Assembly (NCBI RefSeq): GCF_000017185.1
Contig: NC_009635.1
Span: 1,113,189 to 1,177,188 of the forward strand
DNA from: Methanococcus aeolicus Nankai-3
GTDB lineage: Archaea; AGJL01; Methanococci; Methanococcales; Methanococcaceae
Reading direction: 5' to 3'
Length of the DNA stretch: 64,000 bases
Under the pieces are notes generated by a model. That model ran no database searches and was not told the origin of the DNA. It saw nothing but the letters and a program-made list of their open reading frames with translations. The position numbers and the translations under genes are program-made. Shown one piece after another: positions 36,184-47,089 of this stretch (its first letter is position 1; each line of letters starts with the position of its first letter).

Positions 36184-37809
36184 TTAGTTATCTAATTTAT
36201 CATCAGCAACATGCCATATTAAATTATCAAGAATACTAACTTCCACAATATTATCTGCCTTTTTAATTAATTTTTGACAGTCTTCACTTAAATTAAGAAG
36301 ATGCAATTTTTTACCATATTGGGCATATTTTTCAGCAATATTATTTATTGCCTCAATTCCAGAATGGTCATAAACCCTAGATTTTTCAAAATCGATAACC
36401 ACATCAACAGGATCATTTTTAAAATCAAATAAATCCTTAAATTTAGTGACCGATGCAAAGAAAAGCGGACCGTGAAGCCTATATACTTTTTTATTTTTCA
36501 TAGATTCTGTGTGTGCCCATATATCTTTCCCCCGTTCCCATGCAAACATAATAGCTGCCAATATTATTCCCGCAAATACTGCAATAGCTAAATCAAATAC
36601 CACAGTCATAATAGAAACCAGTGCAATAATAATTGCATCAGATAGAGGTATTTTCTTTAATATACGGAGACTAGACCATTCAAATGTTCCAATTACTACC
36701 ATAAACATTACACCCACAAGGGCAGCAAGTGGTATCATTTCTATAAGGGGAGCTCCCCATACAATAAATGCCAGTAGAAATAAAGCCGCCGCAATTCCAG
36801 AGACTCGCCCCCTACCCCCTGCACGAATATTTATCATACTTTGACCAATCATGGCACAGCCCCCCATTCCACCGAAAAATCCATTTACCAAATTTGCCAA
36901 ACCTTGACCGATACATTCCCTATTACTTCTCCCCCTTGTTTCTGTGAGTTCGTCAATTAACCTCAATGTCATAAGGGACTCTATTAAACCAACAGCAGCC
37001 GCCAAAATTGAGTATGGAAGTATGGTTTTAAATGTATCCATTGTAAATGGAATATGTGGAATAGAGAATGAAGGAATAGAAGCTGCAAGTGTTGATTTAG
37101 TTGGCTCTATCATTTTTACAAAATCAAGCACAGTGAGAACTGTATATCCAGCTTGATTTAAGAAATAAGATATAATTGTAACTACGATAATTGCCACCAG
37201 CGTAGCAGGGACTGCCTTTGTAATTTTGGGCAAAAATTTACTTATGATCATTGTTATTGCAATAAGAACAAGCATAATTAATAAAATAGGCATAGGTAGT
37301 AAATTACCATCTGCGCCATAAAATTGCCCAAGCTGGGACATGAATATAATTATGGCAAGACCATTAACAAAACCCAGCATAACAGGATGGGGTATCATTC
37401 TAACAAACTTACCAACTCGCAAAATCCCCATAATTATTTGAATAATTCCCATAAGTGCTACTGCAACAAATAAATAGCCCAATGCACTTTCCATTCCTGC
37501 AACTTGAACTTGGTGAATTACAAGGGGTGCAAATATTACGGCTACTGCACCAGTTGCACCACTAATCATTCCCGGACGACCGCCCACTATTGAAGCTATT
37601 AATCCCATCATAAATGCGGCATAAAGCCCTATTGTTGGGTCGATGCCCAATATAAATGAAAATGCTATTGCCTCGGGAACCAATGCCAATGCCACGGTTA
37701 ATCCGGACAATATATCATTTTTAAGACTTCCATCTTTTGGAATTACTAACTCCACCAATTTATTATTTAATTCTTTTGTTTGACTTGTATGTATTTTTTC
37801 TTCTGTCAT
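36184..37809 (-). CDS. SulP-family anion transporter with STAS domain
   Basis: The 541-residue protein has a large hydrophobic core of about 10-12 helices with SulP signatures: LTVALALVPEAIAFSFILGIDPTIGLYAAF, GGRPGMISGATGAVAVI, and FGGMGGCAMIGQSMINIRAGGRGRVSG. It ends with a cytoplasmic STAS domain (VVIDFEKSRVYDHSGIEAI). It probably imports sulfate, bicarbonate or a related anion by proton or sodium symport. Genuine sulfate use by methanococci is limited, so the anion is uncertain. Confidence 0.88.
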   Translation of the reverse strand: MTEEKIHTSQTKELNNKLVELVIPKDGSLKNDILSGLTVALALVPEAIAFSFILGIDPTIGLYAAFMMGLIASIVGGRPGMISGATGAVAVIFAPLVIHQVQVAGMESALGYLFVAVALMGIIQIIMGILRVGKFVRMIPHPVMLGFVNGLAIIIFMSQLGQFYGADGNLLPMPILLIMLVLIAITMIISKFLPKITKAVPATLVAIIVVTIISYFLNQAGYTVLTVLDFVKMIEPTKSTLAASIPSFSIPHIPFTMDTFKTILPYSILAAAVGLIESLMTLRLIDELTETRGRSNRECIGQGLANLVNGFFGGMGGCAMIGQSMINIRAGGRGRVSGIAAALFLLAFIVWGAPLIEMIPLAALVGVMFMVVIGTFEWSSLRILKKIPLSDAIIIALVSIMTVVFDLAIAVFAGIILAAIMFAWERGKDIWAHTESMKNKKVYRLHGPLFFASVTKFKDLFDFKNDPVDVVIDFEKSRVYDHSGIEAINNIAEKYAQYGKKLHLLNLSEDCQKLIKKADNIVEVSILDNLIWHVADDKLDN

Positions 37810-37845
37810 TGTTTAATACCATATTTAATTTATTTATTTATTTAT

Positions 37846-38106
37846 TTATTTATTTAGTTTTTTAACTTTTACATTATTTTTAGTCAAATCCATAATATTT
37901 AACATCATTTCATAATTTACAAAATAATCGTCCAATATATTATTTAATGAGCCTGTTGAGTTTGTTTTTATCTCCAATATTAAATTCTTAGTTGAATGGT
38001 TATAATTAGTTTGTATTACTAAGCCATCGTCCATATCATCTACTTTTAAACTATTTACTTCATTTTCATTAGAGGGGAGCTCCATTTTAAAATAAATTTC
38101 CGCCAT
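37846..38106 (-). CDS. Pcc1-like KEOPS subunit
   Basis: The 86-residue protein resembles Pcc1, the dimerising subunit of the KEOPS complex that makes t6A in tRNA. It has an NSLKVDDMDDGLVIQT strand region, LEIKTNSTGSLNNILDDYFVNYEMM and a short basic tail, in line with Pcc1's beta-alpha layout. It overlaps nothing but begins directly after the PP-loop gene. The small size leaves the assignment moderate. Confidence 0.6.
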   Translation of the reverse strand: MAEIYFKMELPSNENEVNSLKVDDMDDGLVIQTNYNHSTKNLILEIKTNSTGSLNNILDDYFVNYEMMLNIMDLTKNNVKVKKLNK

Positions 38107-39030
38107 CTAATCGCCCCTTAAATTTAGTCCTCTTTTTTTGAGTTCTTCATACACTTCATCAGGCACTTCGGGACATTTTAGTGAATTAGTTGCTTCCTCC
38201 TCTGTCATTAGTCCATACCTAACCATTGCGCAAATCCTATTGAATTCAAAATTAAAATTATGAGTTTTATAAAATTCCTTTAAAGCTGGTGCAAGAACTA
38301 AACAATTTGTTGTATATCCTCCCAAATTAGGATTTTTCCAGGGTAATTCTTCCAATATTTTCATTCTGTCTTTTTCCGTTAAATTATAACCTGCCAACAA
38401 CCGTATAAGAGTTATATTGTTTTTAAGTGGTTTAAATGCAGAAGTTCCAAAAGGTAGCTCATGCCCAGACACTATTTTATCTATATTTAAAGATTTTGCA
38501 ACACCTCGGAGCTCCCCCATAATTTTATTTGAGCACTCTCGACATGGTGATTCCCCCTTTAAAATAGTTTCCTCAAATAATTTTGTAAAATCCCTATTTA
38601 TTACCATCCAATCCACATTTAAATATCGTGTTATATTATAACAATTTATTAATGCTTCATTAGACATATATTTATTATCCACGGTAATACATAGCGGCCT
38701 TATTCTTAAATCCTTTACAAGTAAATATAAAGCCACTACACTATCTTTGCCCCCCGAAAATGCCAAAATACAAGGATATCTTTTGTTTTTGTTTTTAATA
38801 TTATTTTTATCTTTCTCTTCTTCTGTGGGTTCTTTTTTTAATAATTTAATTATTTCCTCCTTCATTTTATTAAAATCTCTTGGATATTTTAAAGAATAAT
38901 AACATTCAATACATATATTTTTATTATCATGATTTATTATCTTTGAGGTGCTACTGTCATTAAGACAGGTTTCACATTTTATAATATTATTTTTATCATT
39001 TATTTTCTCATTCATTGTCTCACATTTCAT
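38107..39030 (-). CDS. PP-loop ATPase with N-terminal zinc ribbon
   Basis: The 307-residue protein has the ATP-pyrophosphatase P-loop AFSGGKDSVVALYLL near residue 92. An N-terminal zinc ribbon (CETCLND...CIECYYS) precedes it, and a further CRECSNKIM follows. PP-loop enzymes of this type adenylate a base or carboxylate, often during tRNA thiolation or modified-base synthesis. The exact substrate cannot be read. It sits 1 bp upstream of the Pcc1-like gene, which may hint at a tRNA-modification link. An ATG at codon 6 is an alternative start. Confidence 0.7.
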   Translation of the reverse strand: MKCETMNEKINDKNNIIKCETCLNDSSTSKIINHDNKNICIECYYSLKYPRDFNKMKEEIIKLLKKEPTEEEKDKNNIKNKNKRYPCILAFSGGKDSVVALYLLVKDLRIRPLCITVDNKYMSNEALINCYNITRYLNVDWMVINRDFTKLFEETILKGESPCRECSNKIMGELRGVAKSLNIDKIVSGHELPFGTSAFKPLKNNITLIRLLAGYNLTEKDRMKILEELPWKNPNLGGYTTNCLVLAPALKEFYKTHNFNFEFNRICAMVRYGLMTEEEATNSLKCPEVPDEVYEELKKRGLNLRGD

Positions 39031-39083
39031 TATAATTATTAATTATTAATATGATGCACGATGTGCCTATCTCTATCTCCATT

Positions 39084-39210
39084 TTAGTCAATCTTCAATA
39101 AATGTCCTTTATCTGCCCTAAATTATTAAAATTTTTTCATATATTGATAATATTATAGATAGATTGGCTTTTAATAGGTATGTTAGTAAAAAGTCCGAAG
39201 ATTAACTATA
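39084..39210 (+). mobile_element. Small inverted-repeat element, copy 4
   Basis: This 127-bp copy starts TTAGTCAATCTTCAATAAATG and ends AAAGTCCGAAGATTAACTAT. The interior contains no longer hairpin units. It lies in a 440-bp interval between the divergent PP-loop and AIM24-type genes. Confidence 0.8.
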
Positions 39211-39431
39211 TAGTAATTATAGTATGTTAAAAGAACTTATAGAATATATTTTTTTCTAAATGCACTAACCCAATAAAAAGAAAAATCTAAAAAATAAGTT
39301 AAAAAACAGCATATAACAATATATAAAATAAAAAATATTTTAAAAATATCTTTTATAGAATTTATAGACTATTGAATTTATGGATGCCCCCCCCATTTTC
39401 CAGAGGAAAATATTGGAGCTCCCACAATATA

Positions 39432-40318
39432 TAGTCCGTTCGAAAGAACTTTACACGATGCTAATTTGTTATTTAATCACCATCAATAAAATCTCCAATT
39501 CTGCCCAATGCAGAGCCCTCTCCTGCCCTTCTTCCGCCTGCAACTGGTGCATTTTTAAGAATTCTATCGGCAAGTCTTGAAAATGGAAGACTTTGCAAAT
39601 ACACTGTGCCGTGTCCTTGTAGGGTGGCTAAAAATAATCCTTCGCTACCAAATATCATTGATTTTAACCCTCCTGCCCGTTCTATGGAAAAATCTATACC
39701 TTTTGTAAATCCTACAATACATCCGGTATCTACTTTAATTTTATCCCCATTTAATTCTTTTTTTACGATTGTTCCCCCTGCATGAACAAATATCATTCCA
39801 TCTCCTTCCAAATGCTCCATAATAAAGCCTTCTCCACCAAATAATCCAGTTCCTATTTTTTTATTAAATGAAATGCCTACTTTTGTCCCAAGTGCCGCAC
39901 ATAAAAAAGAATCCTTTTGACAGAAAAATTCTCCGTCTAATTTAGATAAATCTATTGGTATTATTGAACCGGGATAAGGAGCTGCAAAAGCTACTCTTTT
40001 TTTACCTCTCCCAACATTTGTAAAATGGGTTAAAAAAAGAGATTCGCCTGTAATTACTCTTTTAGCTGCACCAAACAATTTACCAACCAAACCTTCATTA
40101 GCGTCCGAACCATCTCCCATTTTAGTCTCAAAATTAATTCCATCTTCCATCCAGTTCATTGCCCCGGCTTCTGCTATTACGGATTCATTTGGGTCCAATT
40201 CAACTTCCACAACTTGCATATCGTCCCCAAATATTTCATAATCTACTTTATGGCATTTCATTTTATCACCTTTTTGGTCAATGAATTTTAGACATAATGT
40301 AAATTCTCGAACGAACTA
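39432..40318. repeat. Inverted repeats bracketing one gene
   Basis: Imperfect inverted repeats lie at 39432-39460 (TAGTCCGTTCGAAAGAAC...) and 40288-40318 (reverse complement TAGTTCGTTCGAGAATTTAC...). About 22 of 28 positions match. They enclose the single gene 39473-40261. A further similar end (GTTCTCAAACAACC) lies at 40479. Related ends occur at 61.4 kb. Whether this is a mobile cassette or two decayed small elements is unresolved. Confidence 0.45.
39473..40261 (-). CDS. AIM24 / TIGR00266-type protein
   Basis: The 262-residue protein is rich in glycine and beta strand. It has [69 protein letters not shown], and [33 protein letters not shown]. These are the conserved parts of the AIM24-like family. 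The function in archaea is unknown. The C-terminus [18 protein letters not shown] tail is glycine rich. It is bracketed by inverted repeats. Confidence 0.85.
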   Translation of the reverse strand: MKCHKVDYEIFGDDMQVVEVELDPNESVIAEAGAMNWMEDGINFETKMGDGSDANEGLVGKLFGAAKRVITGESLFLTHFTNVGRGKKRVAFAAPYPGSIIPIDLSKLDGEFFCQKDSFLCAALGTKVGISFNKKIGTGLFGGEGFIMEHLEGDGMIFVHAGGTIVKKELNGDKIKVDTGCIVGFTKGIDFSIERAGGLKSMIFGSEGLFLATLQGHGTVYLQSLPFSRLADRILKNAPVAGGRRAGEGSALGRIGDFIDGD

Positions 40319-40582
40319 TAATATATAATTAAATATAATAAAATTAATACTGTAATTATATTTAATATGTGCGGTAGATTCAGAAAGTATACTATATTTT
40401 CCGATATCTATGCATCTTACTTACTGCATTAACAATAAGGCATAAAATATTAAGAACTAGGGAACATAATGTAAAAAGTTCTCAAACAACCAAATATTTA
40501 TGTCTGCCTAATTTATATTTTATAATTTATAAATTATTTAATTATTTATTTTTCTTCATTTAAATTTTATTGGTGAAATAAT
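40319..40582. other. Gene-free interval before mmp15
   Basis: This A+T-rich DNA contains one more repeat end (GTTCTCAAACAACC near 40479) and a GGTGA site just before the downstream ATG. TATA-like stretches near 40510 may serve the methanogenesis marker gene. Nothing else is recognisable. Confidence 0.45.
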
Positions 40583-41815
40583 ATGACTGTAAAAATAGCA
40601 GAATTAACCTGCGGTCCAGAATACAGTGGAGTTCAGGCCGAAATTGAAAAAGCCGCAAATGATGTGGGCGGAGAAATAATATTTCCCGAAGTAGATTTAG
40701 ATTACATCGATAAAGTAGATGATATGCTTGGATTTAATGTGGCATCGGCAAATTTAAAGCTAATGTTTGCTAGAGCAATGTCTATTATTGAAGGTAATAC
40801 AGAGGCAGAAGCCGTATTTATAGCAACTTGTTTTAGGTGTGCCGAAGGAGCTCTGGTTAGAAACGAAGTAAGAAGATTGGTTCAACAACATACAGATTTA
40901 CCTGTTGTTATGTATTCATTTACCGAAAGAACAAAGGCACCAGAGTTATCAACCAGAATGGAGGCATTAGCTACAATTGTAGAAAGAAAATCATTACTAT
41001 CCAGAAAAAAACAAACTGGAATTAGTTTAGGTTTGGACAGTGGTTCAACCACTACAAAAGCCGTAATTATGCAGGACAATGAAATAGTGGGAACAGGTTG
41101 GGGACCAACAAGGGAGATTATAGAATCAGCTCAAAAGGTAATGGACAATGCTTTAAAAGAGGCAGGATTAAAGGCAGAAGATATTGAAACAATTGGGACA
41201 ACAGGATATGGAAGACATACAATGGGAGAATACTTTAAAGCAGACCTTATTCAGGAAGAATTAACAGTAAATTCAAAAGGTGCAGCCTTTTTAGCAAATA
41301 AACAAGAAGGGGAAGCTACTGTAATCGACATAGGTGGAATGGATAATAAGGCAATATCTTTAAACCACGCTATACCAGATAATTTTACAATGGGGGGCAT
41401 TTGTGCCGGTGCTAGTGGTAGGTTCTTTGAATTAACAGCCCGAAGGTTGGATATATCCATACAGGAGTTGGGAGACCTTGCCGCAGAAGGAGATTGGAGA
41501 AATGTTATGATGAACAGTTACTGTATTGTATTTGGTATTCAAGATTTAGTTACGGCCCTTGCAGGAGGGGCTTCGTCAGCTGATGTAGCGGCAGCTGCAG
41601 CTCATTCCGTAGCTGAACAAATCTACGAGCAGCAATTGCAGGAAGTAGATGTGAGGGACCCAGTTATATTGGTTGGAGGAAGTAGTTTATTTAAAGGTAT
41701 GGTAATGGCTTTGGAGGAAATACTTGGTAAAAAAATAATAGTTCCACCACATTCCCAATATATTGGAGCTGTTGGTGCGGCATTGTTATCTTCCGGATAT
41801 AAAGATTTAAAATAA
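40583..41815 (+). CDS. mmp15: Methanogenesis marker protein 15 (BcrAD/BadFG type)
   Basis: The 410-residue protein combines an N-terminal methanogen-specific region, [23 protein letters not shown], with an ASKHA ATPase domain of the hydroxyglutaryl-CoA dehydratase activase type. The latter has [15 protein letters not shown] near residue 150, [14 protein letters not shown] and [19 protein letters not shown] segments, then [19 protein letters not shown]. Such activases carry an Fe-S cluster and use ATP to inject electrons. Markers of this class are near universal in methanogens. A direct role in Mcr activation is inferred, not shown. Confidence 0.9.
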   Translation: MTVKIAELTCGPEYSGVQAEIEKAANDVGGEIIFPEVDLDYIDKVDDMLGFNVASANLKLMFARAMSIIEGNTEAEAVFIATCFRCAEGALVRNEVRRLVQQHTDLPVVMYSFTERTKAPELSTRMEALATIVERKSLLSRKKQTGISLGLDSGSTTTKAVIMQDNEIVGTGWGPTREIIESAQKVMDNALKEAGLKAEDIETIGTTGYGRHTMGEYFKADLIQEELTVNSKGAAFLANKQEGEATVIDIGGMDNKAISLNHAIPDNFTMGGICAGASGRFFELTARRLDISIQELGDLAAEGDWRNVMMNSYCIVFGIQDLVTALAGGASSADVAAAAAHSVAEQIYEQQLQEVDVRDPVILVGGSSLFKGMVMALEEILGKKIIVPPHSQYIGAVGAALLSSGYKDLK

Positions 41816-41932
41816 TATTATCTATTGTTAATTTTTTACGATTTTACGATTATTTTAATTATTAATTATATATATTATTTAATCATACTTTTTTAACATA
41901 AAAAAACTTTTTAAAAATTATCAGGTGAAAAA

Positions 41933-43618
41933 TTGAGCGACATACGAGACACAATTTTAAAATATGTTCTTCAAAATTCAATAAAATTTAAAGGAGCTCC
42001 CAACCCAAAGGCAATCATGGGAAAAATATTGGGAGAAAATCCAGATTTAAGAAAAAAGGCAGGGGAAGTTTCAAAAATAATTGCAGAAATAATAAAAGAA
42101 ATAGAAAATATGCCACTAAATGAACAACAGGCAAAATTAGAATCCCTTGCCCCAGAATTATTAAACAGCAAACCAGCAGAAAGAAAAAAGAAAGAGCTAC
42201 AATTAAAAAATGTAAAAGAGGGAGCTCCTGTTGTAATGAGATTTGCACCAAATCCATCTGGACCACTTCATTTGGGACATGCCAGAGCTGCTGTATTAAA
42301 TGATTATTTTGCAAAAAAATATAATGGAAAATTAATTTTAAGGTTGGAGGACACAGACCCAAAAAGAGTAATGCCTGAAGCTTATGAAATGATTAAAGAG
42401 GATTTAGAATGGCTTGGAGTAAAAATAGATGATGTAATTGTTCAATCCGATAGATTACCCATTTATTACGAATATGGAACAAAATTAATAGAAATGGGGC
42501 ATGCCTATGTTTGTGATTGTGAGGCAGAAGAATTCAGGGAGCTCCGAGCTAATGGAAAACCATGTGTATGTAGGGATTTAGGAGTGGAGAAAAATTTAGA
42601 ACTATGGAATAAAATGCTAAATAATGAAATAGATGGAGTTGCAGTCAGGTTAAAAACAGACATAGAGCATAAAAACCCATCAATAAGAGATTTTCCTATA
42701 TTTAGAATTGAAAACACACCCCACCCAAAAACAGGCACAAAATACAGAGTTTATCCACTAATGAACCTGTCCGTATCTGTTGATGACCATCTTTTAGGTA
42801 TGACCCATGTATTGAGGGGAAAAGACCATATAGTAAATACGGAAAAACAAAAATACATATTTGATTACTTTGGCTGGGAAATGCCCGAATATATACATTA
42901 TGGTATTTTAAAAATAGATGGACCGATTTTAAGCACATCAAAAATGAGCGAAGGAATTAAAAACAATGAATTCACAGGTTGGGACGACCCTAGATTTGGA
43001 ACGCTAAGGGCATTGAAAAGAAGAGGAATAAAACCAGAGGCAATTTATAAATCAATGGTAGATATTGGAGTAAAACAGGCAGATGTAAAATACTCATGGG
43101 AAAACTTACATGCTGTAAATAAAGATATAATTGATAAAGATGCTCGACGGTTCTTCTTTGTAGAAAATCCAAAAACTTTAATAATCGAGGGAGCAAAAAT
43201 CACTACGATAAATTTAAGAGCTCACCCAAGTAGGGAAGAATTTGGAACAAGAGAATTAATATTTGATGGAAATATTTATATTTCCGATGATTTGGAAGTA
43301 AATAAAATGTATAGATTGATGGAGCTCCATAATATTGTAGTTGAAAAAATAGAAAATAACACAATATATGCCAAATACCACTCCGATGACTTCAAAATAG
43401 CAAAAGAAAATAAAGCAAAAATAATACATTGGATTCCTGTAAAAGATGCCATTCCTACTACCGTAATAAATACAGAGGGAGAAAAAATTAAAGGATTTGC
43501 TGAAAAAGACTTTAAAATAGTAAATATTGATGATTTTGTGCAATTTGAAAGATTTGGATTTGTAAGAATAGATGAAAAGAAAGATGATGAAATAATTTGT
43601 TATTATACCCATAATTAA
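41933..43618 (+). CDS. gltX: Glutamyl-tRNA synthetase (archaeal GluRS)
   Basis: The archaeal non-discriminating GluRS loads Glu on both tRNA-Glu and tRNA-Gln, which GatDE then amidates. The HIGH box is in [20 protein letters not shown] near residue 110, and the KMSKS loop in [11 protein letters not shown] GlnRS-like beta-barrel C-terminus follows. The start is TTG at 41933, preceded by GGTGA. The protein holds several Gly-Ala-Pro or Glu-Leu steps encoded by GGAGCTCC (KGAPNPK, EGAPV, RELR, MELH). Confidence 0.97.
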
Positions 43619-43720
43619 TTTTTATTATGGGAGCTCCTTTTATGACTTTTTTTATATATTGTTATACAATATTTTATTAATAATATTTTATTACGATATT
43701 ATCTATTTTAGGGGGATATT

Positions 43721-45001
43721 ATGCTTTTAAAAAATTGTAAAATTATAAAAAATAATTCTATTATTGAAGCCGATATATTAATCGAAAATGATAAAATTAA
43801 AAAAATAAGTAAAAATATATCAAATAATGAAAATAGCGATAAAAATAATACCATTGATTTAAAAAATAAAATTGTAATGAGCGGAATTATTGATTCCCAT
43901 GTTCATTTTAGATATGGGCAACCACAAAAAGAAGATTTTATAAGTGGAAGCAAAGCAGGTATTAACGGTGGAGTGGCTTATGCAATAGACATGCCAAATA
44001 GCAACCCCCCAACCACCACAAAAGAAGAATTTGAAAAGAAATACAAAGAGGGAAAAGAAAAAAGCAAAATAAATATAGAATTTAATTATGGAATTACTGA
44101 AAATAACTATTTAGATAGTATAAAAAATGCAAAATCATATAAAATTTTTATGGTAAAATCTGTTGGAGACTTATTTATAAGCGATTATTCAAAATTAAAG
44201 GACATATTAAACCAAAATAAATTATTTACCATTCATGCGGAGCATAAAAACATAATAGCCGAAAACTCAAAAAAATACCCATTAAATAGCTGGACTAACC
44301 ACACAAAAATAAGAGATAGTAGAAGTGAAGTTGAGGCAATAAAAGAAATAATAAAAAACTTAGAAATTGTTGAAAAATTAAACCAAAATAAACCACGAAT
44401 ACATATATGCCATTTATCCACAAAAGAAGGACTAAATTTAATAAATAATGCCAAAAAAACATTTAAAAATGTGAAAATAACAACCGAAGTTGCACCACAT
44501 CATTTATTTTTAAATAAAGAAGATGCCGAAAAATTAAAGGGAATGGGAAAGTTCAATCCACCACTTAGAACAAAAGAAGACTGCAAAGCACTAATAAATG
44601 GAATTGTAAATAAAACGGTGGATATAATTGCAACAGACCACGCACCACATAATATTGACGAAAAAAATAATCCTGTTGAAAGTTGCCCTTCTGGAATTCC
44701 GGGAATAGAAACCCTTGTTCCTTTGACTCTGGATTTAGTTAATAAAAATATTATAAATATATTTGATGTTGAAAGGTTATTAAGTGGAGCTCCTTCAAAA
44801 ATATTTAATATTGATAATGAAATAAGGGGGGGAAATAATGCAAATTTATCAATTATTGATTTAGACAAAGATGTGACAATTAAGGGGGAAACATTTAAAT
44901 CTAAGGCTAAATTTACACCATTTGAAAGTTGGAAAGTTAAGGGAGCTCCGATATATACTATTATTAATGGAGAAGTGTATGATGCATGTGGAAACATTTA
45001 A
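43721..45001 (+). CDS. pyrC: Dihydroorotase
   Basis: PyrC closes the dihydroorotate ring in pyrimidine synthesis. The metal-binding HVHFR is in [14 protein letters not shown] near residue 60. PPTTTKEEF follows, then [27 protein letters not shown] and [11 protein letters not shown], the canonical series of histidines and the catalytic Asp. The length of 426 residues fits type I DHOase. It starts with GGGGGAT in front. Two palindromes encode Gly-Ala-Pro near the C-terminus. Confidence 0.97.
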   Translation: MLLKNCKIIKNNSIIEADILIENDKIKKISKNISNNENSDKNNTIDLKNKIVMSGIIDSHVHFRYGQPQKEDFISGSKAGINGGVAYAIDMPNSNPPTTTKEEFEKKYKEGKEKSKINIEFNYGITENNYLDSIKNAKSYKIFMVKSVGDLFISDYSKLKDILNQNKLFTIHAEHKNIIAENSKKYPLNSWTNHTKIRDSRSEVEAIKEIIKNLEIVEKLNQNKPRIHICHLSTKEGLNLINNAKKTFKNVKITTEVAPHHLFLNKEDAEKLKGMGKFNPPLRTKEDCKALINGIVNKTVDIIATDHAPHNIDEKNNPVESCPSGIPGIETLVPLTLDLVNKNIINIFDVERLLSGAPSKIFNIDNEIRGGNNANLSIIDLDKDVTIKGETFKSKAKFTPFESWKVKGAPIYTIINGEVYDACGNI

Positions 45002-45069
45002 ATATTACAAATATTAAATAGTAAATATTAGATATATAAATGTAAAAGTAGTATTAAGGGGAGGTACTT

Positions 45070-45492
45070 ATGAAATTTGACAGTGAATTAATGTTAAAAC
45101 CAGTGTTGATTGGAGGGGTTATTGGAGGGGTTCTTTCAGCAATTCCAATTATAAGCTGTTTAAATTGTTGTTGTCTTTTGTATGCAGGTTCGGGAGCAAT
45201 TACGGCATATTTAATAGCTCAAAAAACCATGAGTTTAGAAATGGAAGATTACGCATTGGCAGGAGCAGGTAGTGGAGCAATTGCAGGACTTATAAACGGA
45301 ATACTTGGTTTAGTTATAGGAACAGCACTCAATGCATCGTTAATGCCACTGATAGGAATGCCATCGGATATGGCAACACAGAACATGGTAGGAAGTATGG
45401 TAGGTGGGGTTATATCAATACCTGTTTACATAGTGCTTGGTGCAATATTTGGAGCAATTGGTGCAATAATATATATTAAGTTGAAAGAATGA
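45070..45492 (+). CDS. Small glycine-rich membrane protein (DUF5518-like)
   Basis: The 140-residue protein has four or so membrane helices with many small residues: GGVIGGVLSAIPIISC, a Cys-rich LNCCCLLYAGSGAITAYL, and AGSGAIAGLINGILGLVIG. Its pattern resembles archaeal small membrane proteins of DUF5518-type. The function is unknown. It overlaps the next gene by 4 bp, so three membrane-protein genes form one operon. Confidence 0.6.
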   Translation: MKFDSELMLKPVLIGGVIGGVLSAIPIISCLNCCCLLYAGSGAITAYLIAQKTMSLEMEDYALAGAGSGAIAGLINGILGLVIGTALNASLMPLIGMPSDMATQNMVGSMVGGVISIPVYIVLGAIFGAIGAIIYIKLKE

Positions 45493-45971
45493 GGCAATAT
45501 ATTATTTATCTCTTATTCCTATTTTTATTTTGTATTTTTTACATCGGAATTTTTTTAGCTCCTTATTTATATGACATAAATTCTGGAATATCCTTATTTA
45601 TATACTACATATATTCTCAAATATGTCATCAGCTTTCACAAAGAAGTTTTTTCATTTTTGAGCACAAAATGGCAGTTTGTGCCCGATGTTTTGGGATATA
45701 CACAGGATTTTTATTAGGAATGCTAATTTATCCAATTGTAAAGAAATTGAATAATTTCAAAACTCCCAACAAGTGGTATTTAATTATGGCATTGATACCG
45801 ATGGGGATTGATGGAACTACCCAGCTAATAGGATTAAGGGAGAGTTTTAATGAACTGCGGTTAATTACGGGATTTATGGCTGGATTTATTGGGGTGTTTT
45901 ATATACTTCCTGTGTTTTTAAGTATTGCCGATGGACTCTTAAAAAAGTTAGAGGGGTATAATGATATCTGA
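45489..45971 (+). CDS. DUF2085 membrane protein
   Basis: This 160-residue membrane protein has a CHQLSQRSFFIFEHKMAVCARCFGIYTGFLLG segment near residue 50. The invariant CHQ...R.F...C.RC.G pattern is typical of DUF2085, a family found in archaea and bacteria. The four cysteine and histidine positions suggest metal or cofactor binding in the membrane. The function is unknown. It overlaps genes on both sides. Confidence 0.85.
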   Translation: MRQYIIYLLFLFLFCIFYIGIFLAPYLYDINSGISLFIYYIYSQICHQLSQRSFFIFEHKMAVCARCFGIYTGFLLGMLIYPIVKKLNNFKTPNKWYLIMALIPMGIDGTTQLIGLRESFNELRLITGFMAGFIGVFYILPVFLSIADGLLKKLEGYNDI

Positions 45972-46659
45972 ATCATTTAAATATATGTTTAACGACGAAA
46001 ATTGGAAAAAGAAACTTGCCATCGGAGGAATAATTGGAGCAATACCAATTCTCAATTTGGCATTATATGGATATATGATAGACACGATAAAACTTGTTTT
46101 AGGCGGGGTCGAAGATAAATCACCCGAATTTAATATTGTTAATCAGTTTATTGAGGGGATTATCGGAATAGTAATTATATCAATATACATAATAATTCCG
46201 ATTTCCCTGCTGATAATTGGCTATGTATTTTTAGGAGGGAGTTTTTTATTAATCCTTGATGATAAAACAGCCGGACTTGGCGTTATGATGATGTTAATTT
46301 TTATATTATTTTTGATTTTATATATGCTATGTAGTATATTATTTGCATTAATCATTCCAATTGCACTATCTCATTATGTCAATACAGGTAAATTATCGTC
46401 AATATTTGAATTTAAAACCCTATTTAGCATATTGAAAAAAACATGGCTTGATATTTTAATATTCTATATCATACTGACTATTGCAATAGTAATATTGGAA
46501 GTAATAATATACATGGTGGCATTAATATTTGCAATGACTGTTATATTAATACCAGTGGCTATTTGGATATTTGGGATGTTAATGTATTATATCACCACAG
46601 TATCAGGGTATTTCTACGGAAAAATATATTTAAAAGGCGTTAATGAATTAAATAAATAA
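45961..46659 (+). CDS. DUF4013 membrane protein
   Basis: The 232-residue protein has about five helices. The N-terminal SFKYMFNDENWKKKLAIGGIIGAIPILNLALYGYMIDTIK matches the DUF4013 pattern, a family common in methanogens. It overlaps the DUF2085 gene by 11 bp and is the last of three membrane-protein genes. Function unknown. Confidence 0.8.
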   Translation: MISESFKYMFNDENWKKKLAIGGIIGAIPILNLALYGYMIDTIKLVLGGVEDKSPEFNIVNQFIEGIIGIVIISIYIIIPISLLIIGYVFLGGSFLLILDDKTAGLGVMMMLIFILFLILYMLCSILFALIIPIALSHYVNTGKLSSIFEFKTLFSILKKTWLDILIFYIILTIAIVILEVIIYMVALIFAMTVILIPVAIWIFGMLMYYITTVSGYFYGKIYLKGVNELNK

Positions 46660-46714
46660 ATTAAATAAAAAATAGATAAATAAATTAAATAATAATATGG
46701 CATAACATCAAAAA

Positions 46715-46727
46715 ATTATATATATCA
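46715..46727 (+). promoter_or_regulatory. TATA-like element upstream of the trp leader
   Basis: TTATATATATCAT stands about 70-80 bases before a short leader frame and about 365 bases before trpC. An archaeal TATA box initiates some 25 bases downstream, which would give a transcript covering the leader frame. Assigned by consensus and position only. Confidence 0.45.
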
Positions 46728-46795
46728 TAAAATATAATTATTATTCTAATTATAATTTATTATAATTTATTATAATTTTTCAATAAAGTGTAAAT

Positions 46796-46906
46796 ATGGA
46801 AACTGTATCAGACATAAATAGAGCGAAAATATCAAACATATATAAAATGGATTCTTTTTTTAACAACCATTCCAATGTATCTTGGAGATGGTGTGGATTT
46901 TTATAA
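46796..46906 (+). CDS. Putative 36-residue Trp leader peptide
   Basis: An ATG-initiated frame encodes METVSDINRAKISNIY followed by a second possible start, MDSFFNNH, and ends SNVSWRWCGFL. The two Trp codons (TGG AGA TGG at positions 30 and 32) fall four codons before the stop. It lies 183 bp upstream of trpC, the first trp gene, in the same direction. AAAGTG stands before the ATG, a weak ribosome site. The pattern recalls bacterial trp attenuation leaders. No strong terminator is visible afterward; only weak A+T hairpins follow, such as ATTAA/TTAAT near 46955. Confidence 0.4.
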   Translation: METVSDINRAKISNIYKMDSFFNNHSNVSWRWCGFL

Positions 46907-47089
46907 ATAGTCGTTAGTGTATTTATTATAATATACAGTAATGATAAAAATATTAATTTTAAAACTTAATAATCAGCGTATAATAAATAATATTATAATT
47001 TAATATTATGCTAATTATATTTATTAACTCATATATTTATGTATTATAATACATTCTATTATTAATTAAAATATTGTATCGGTGATATT

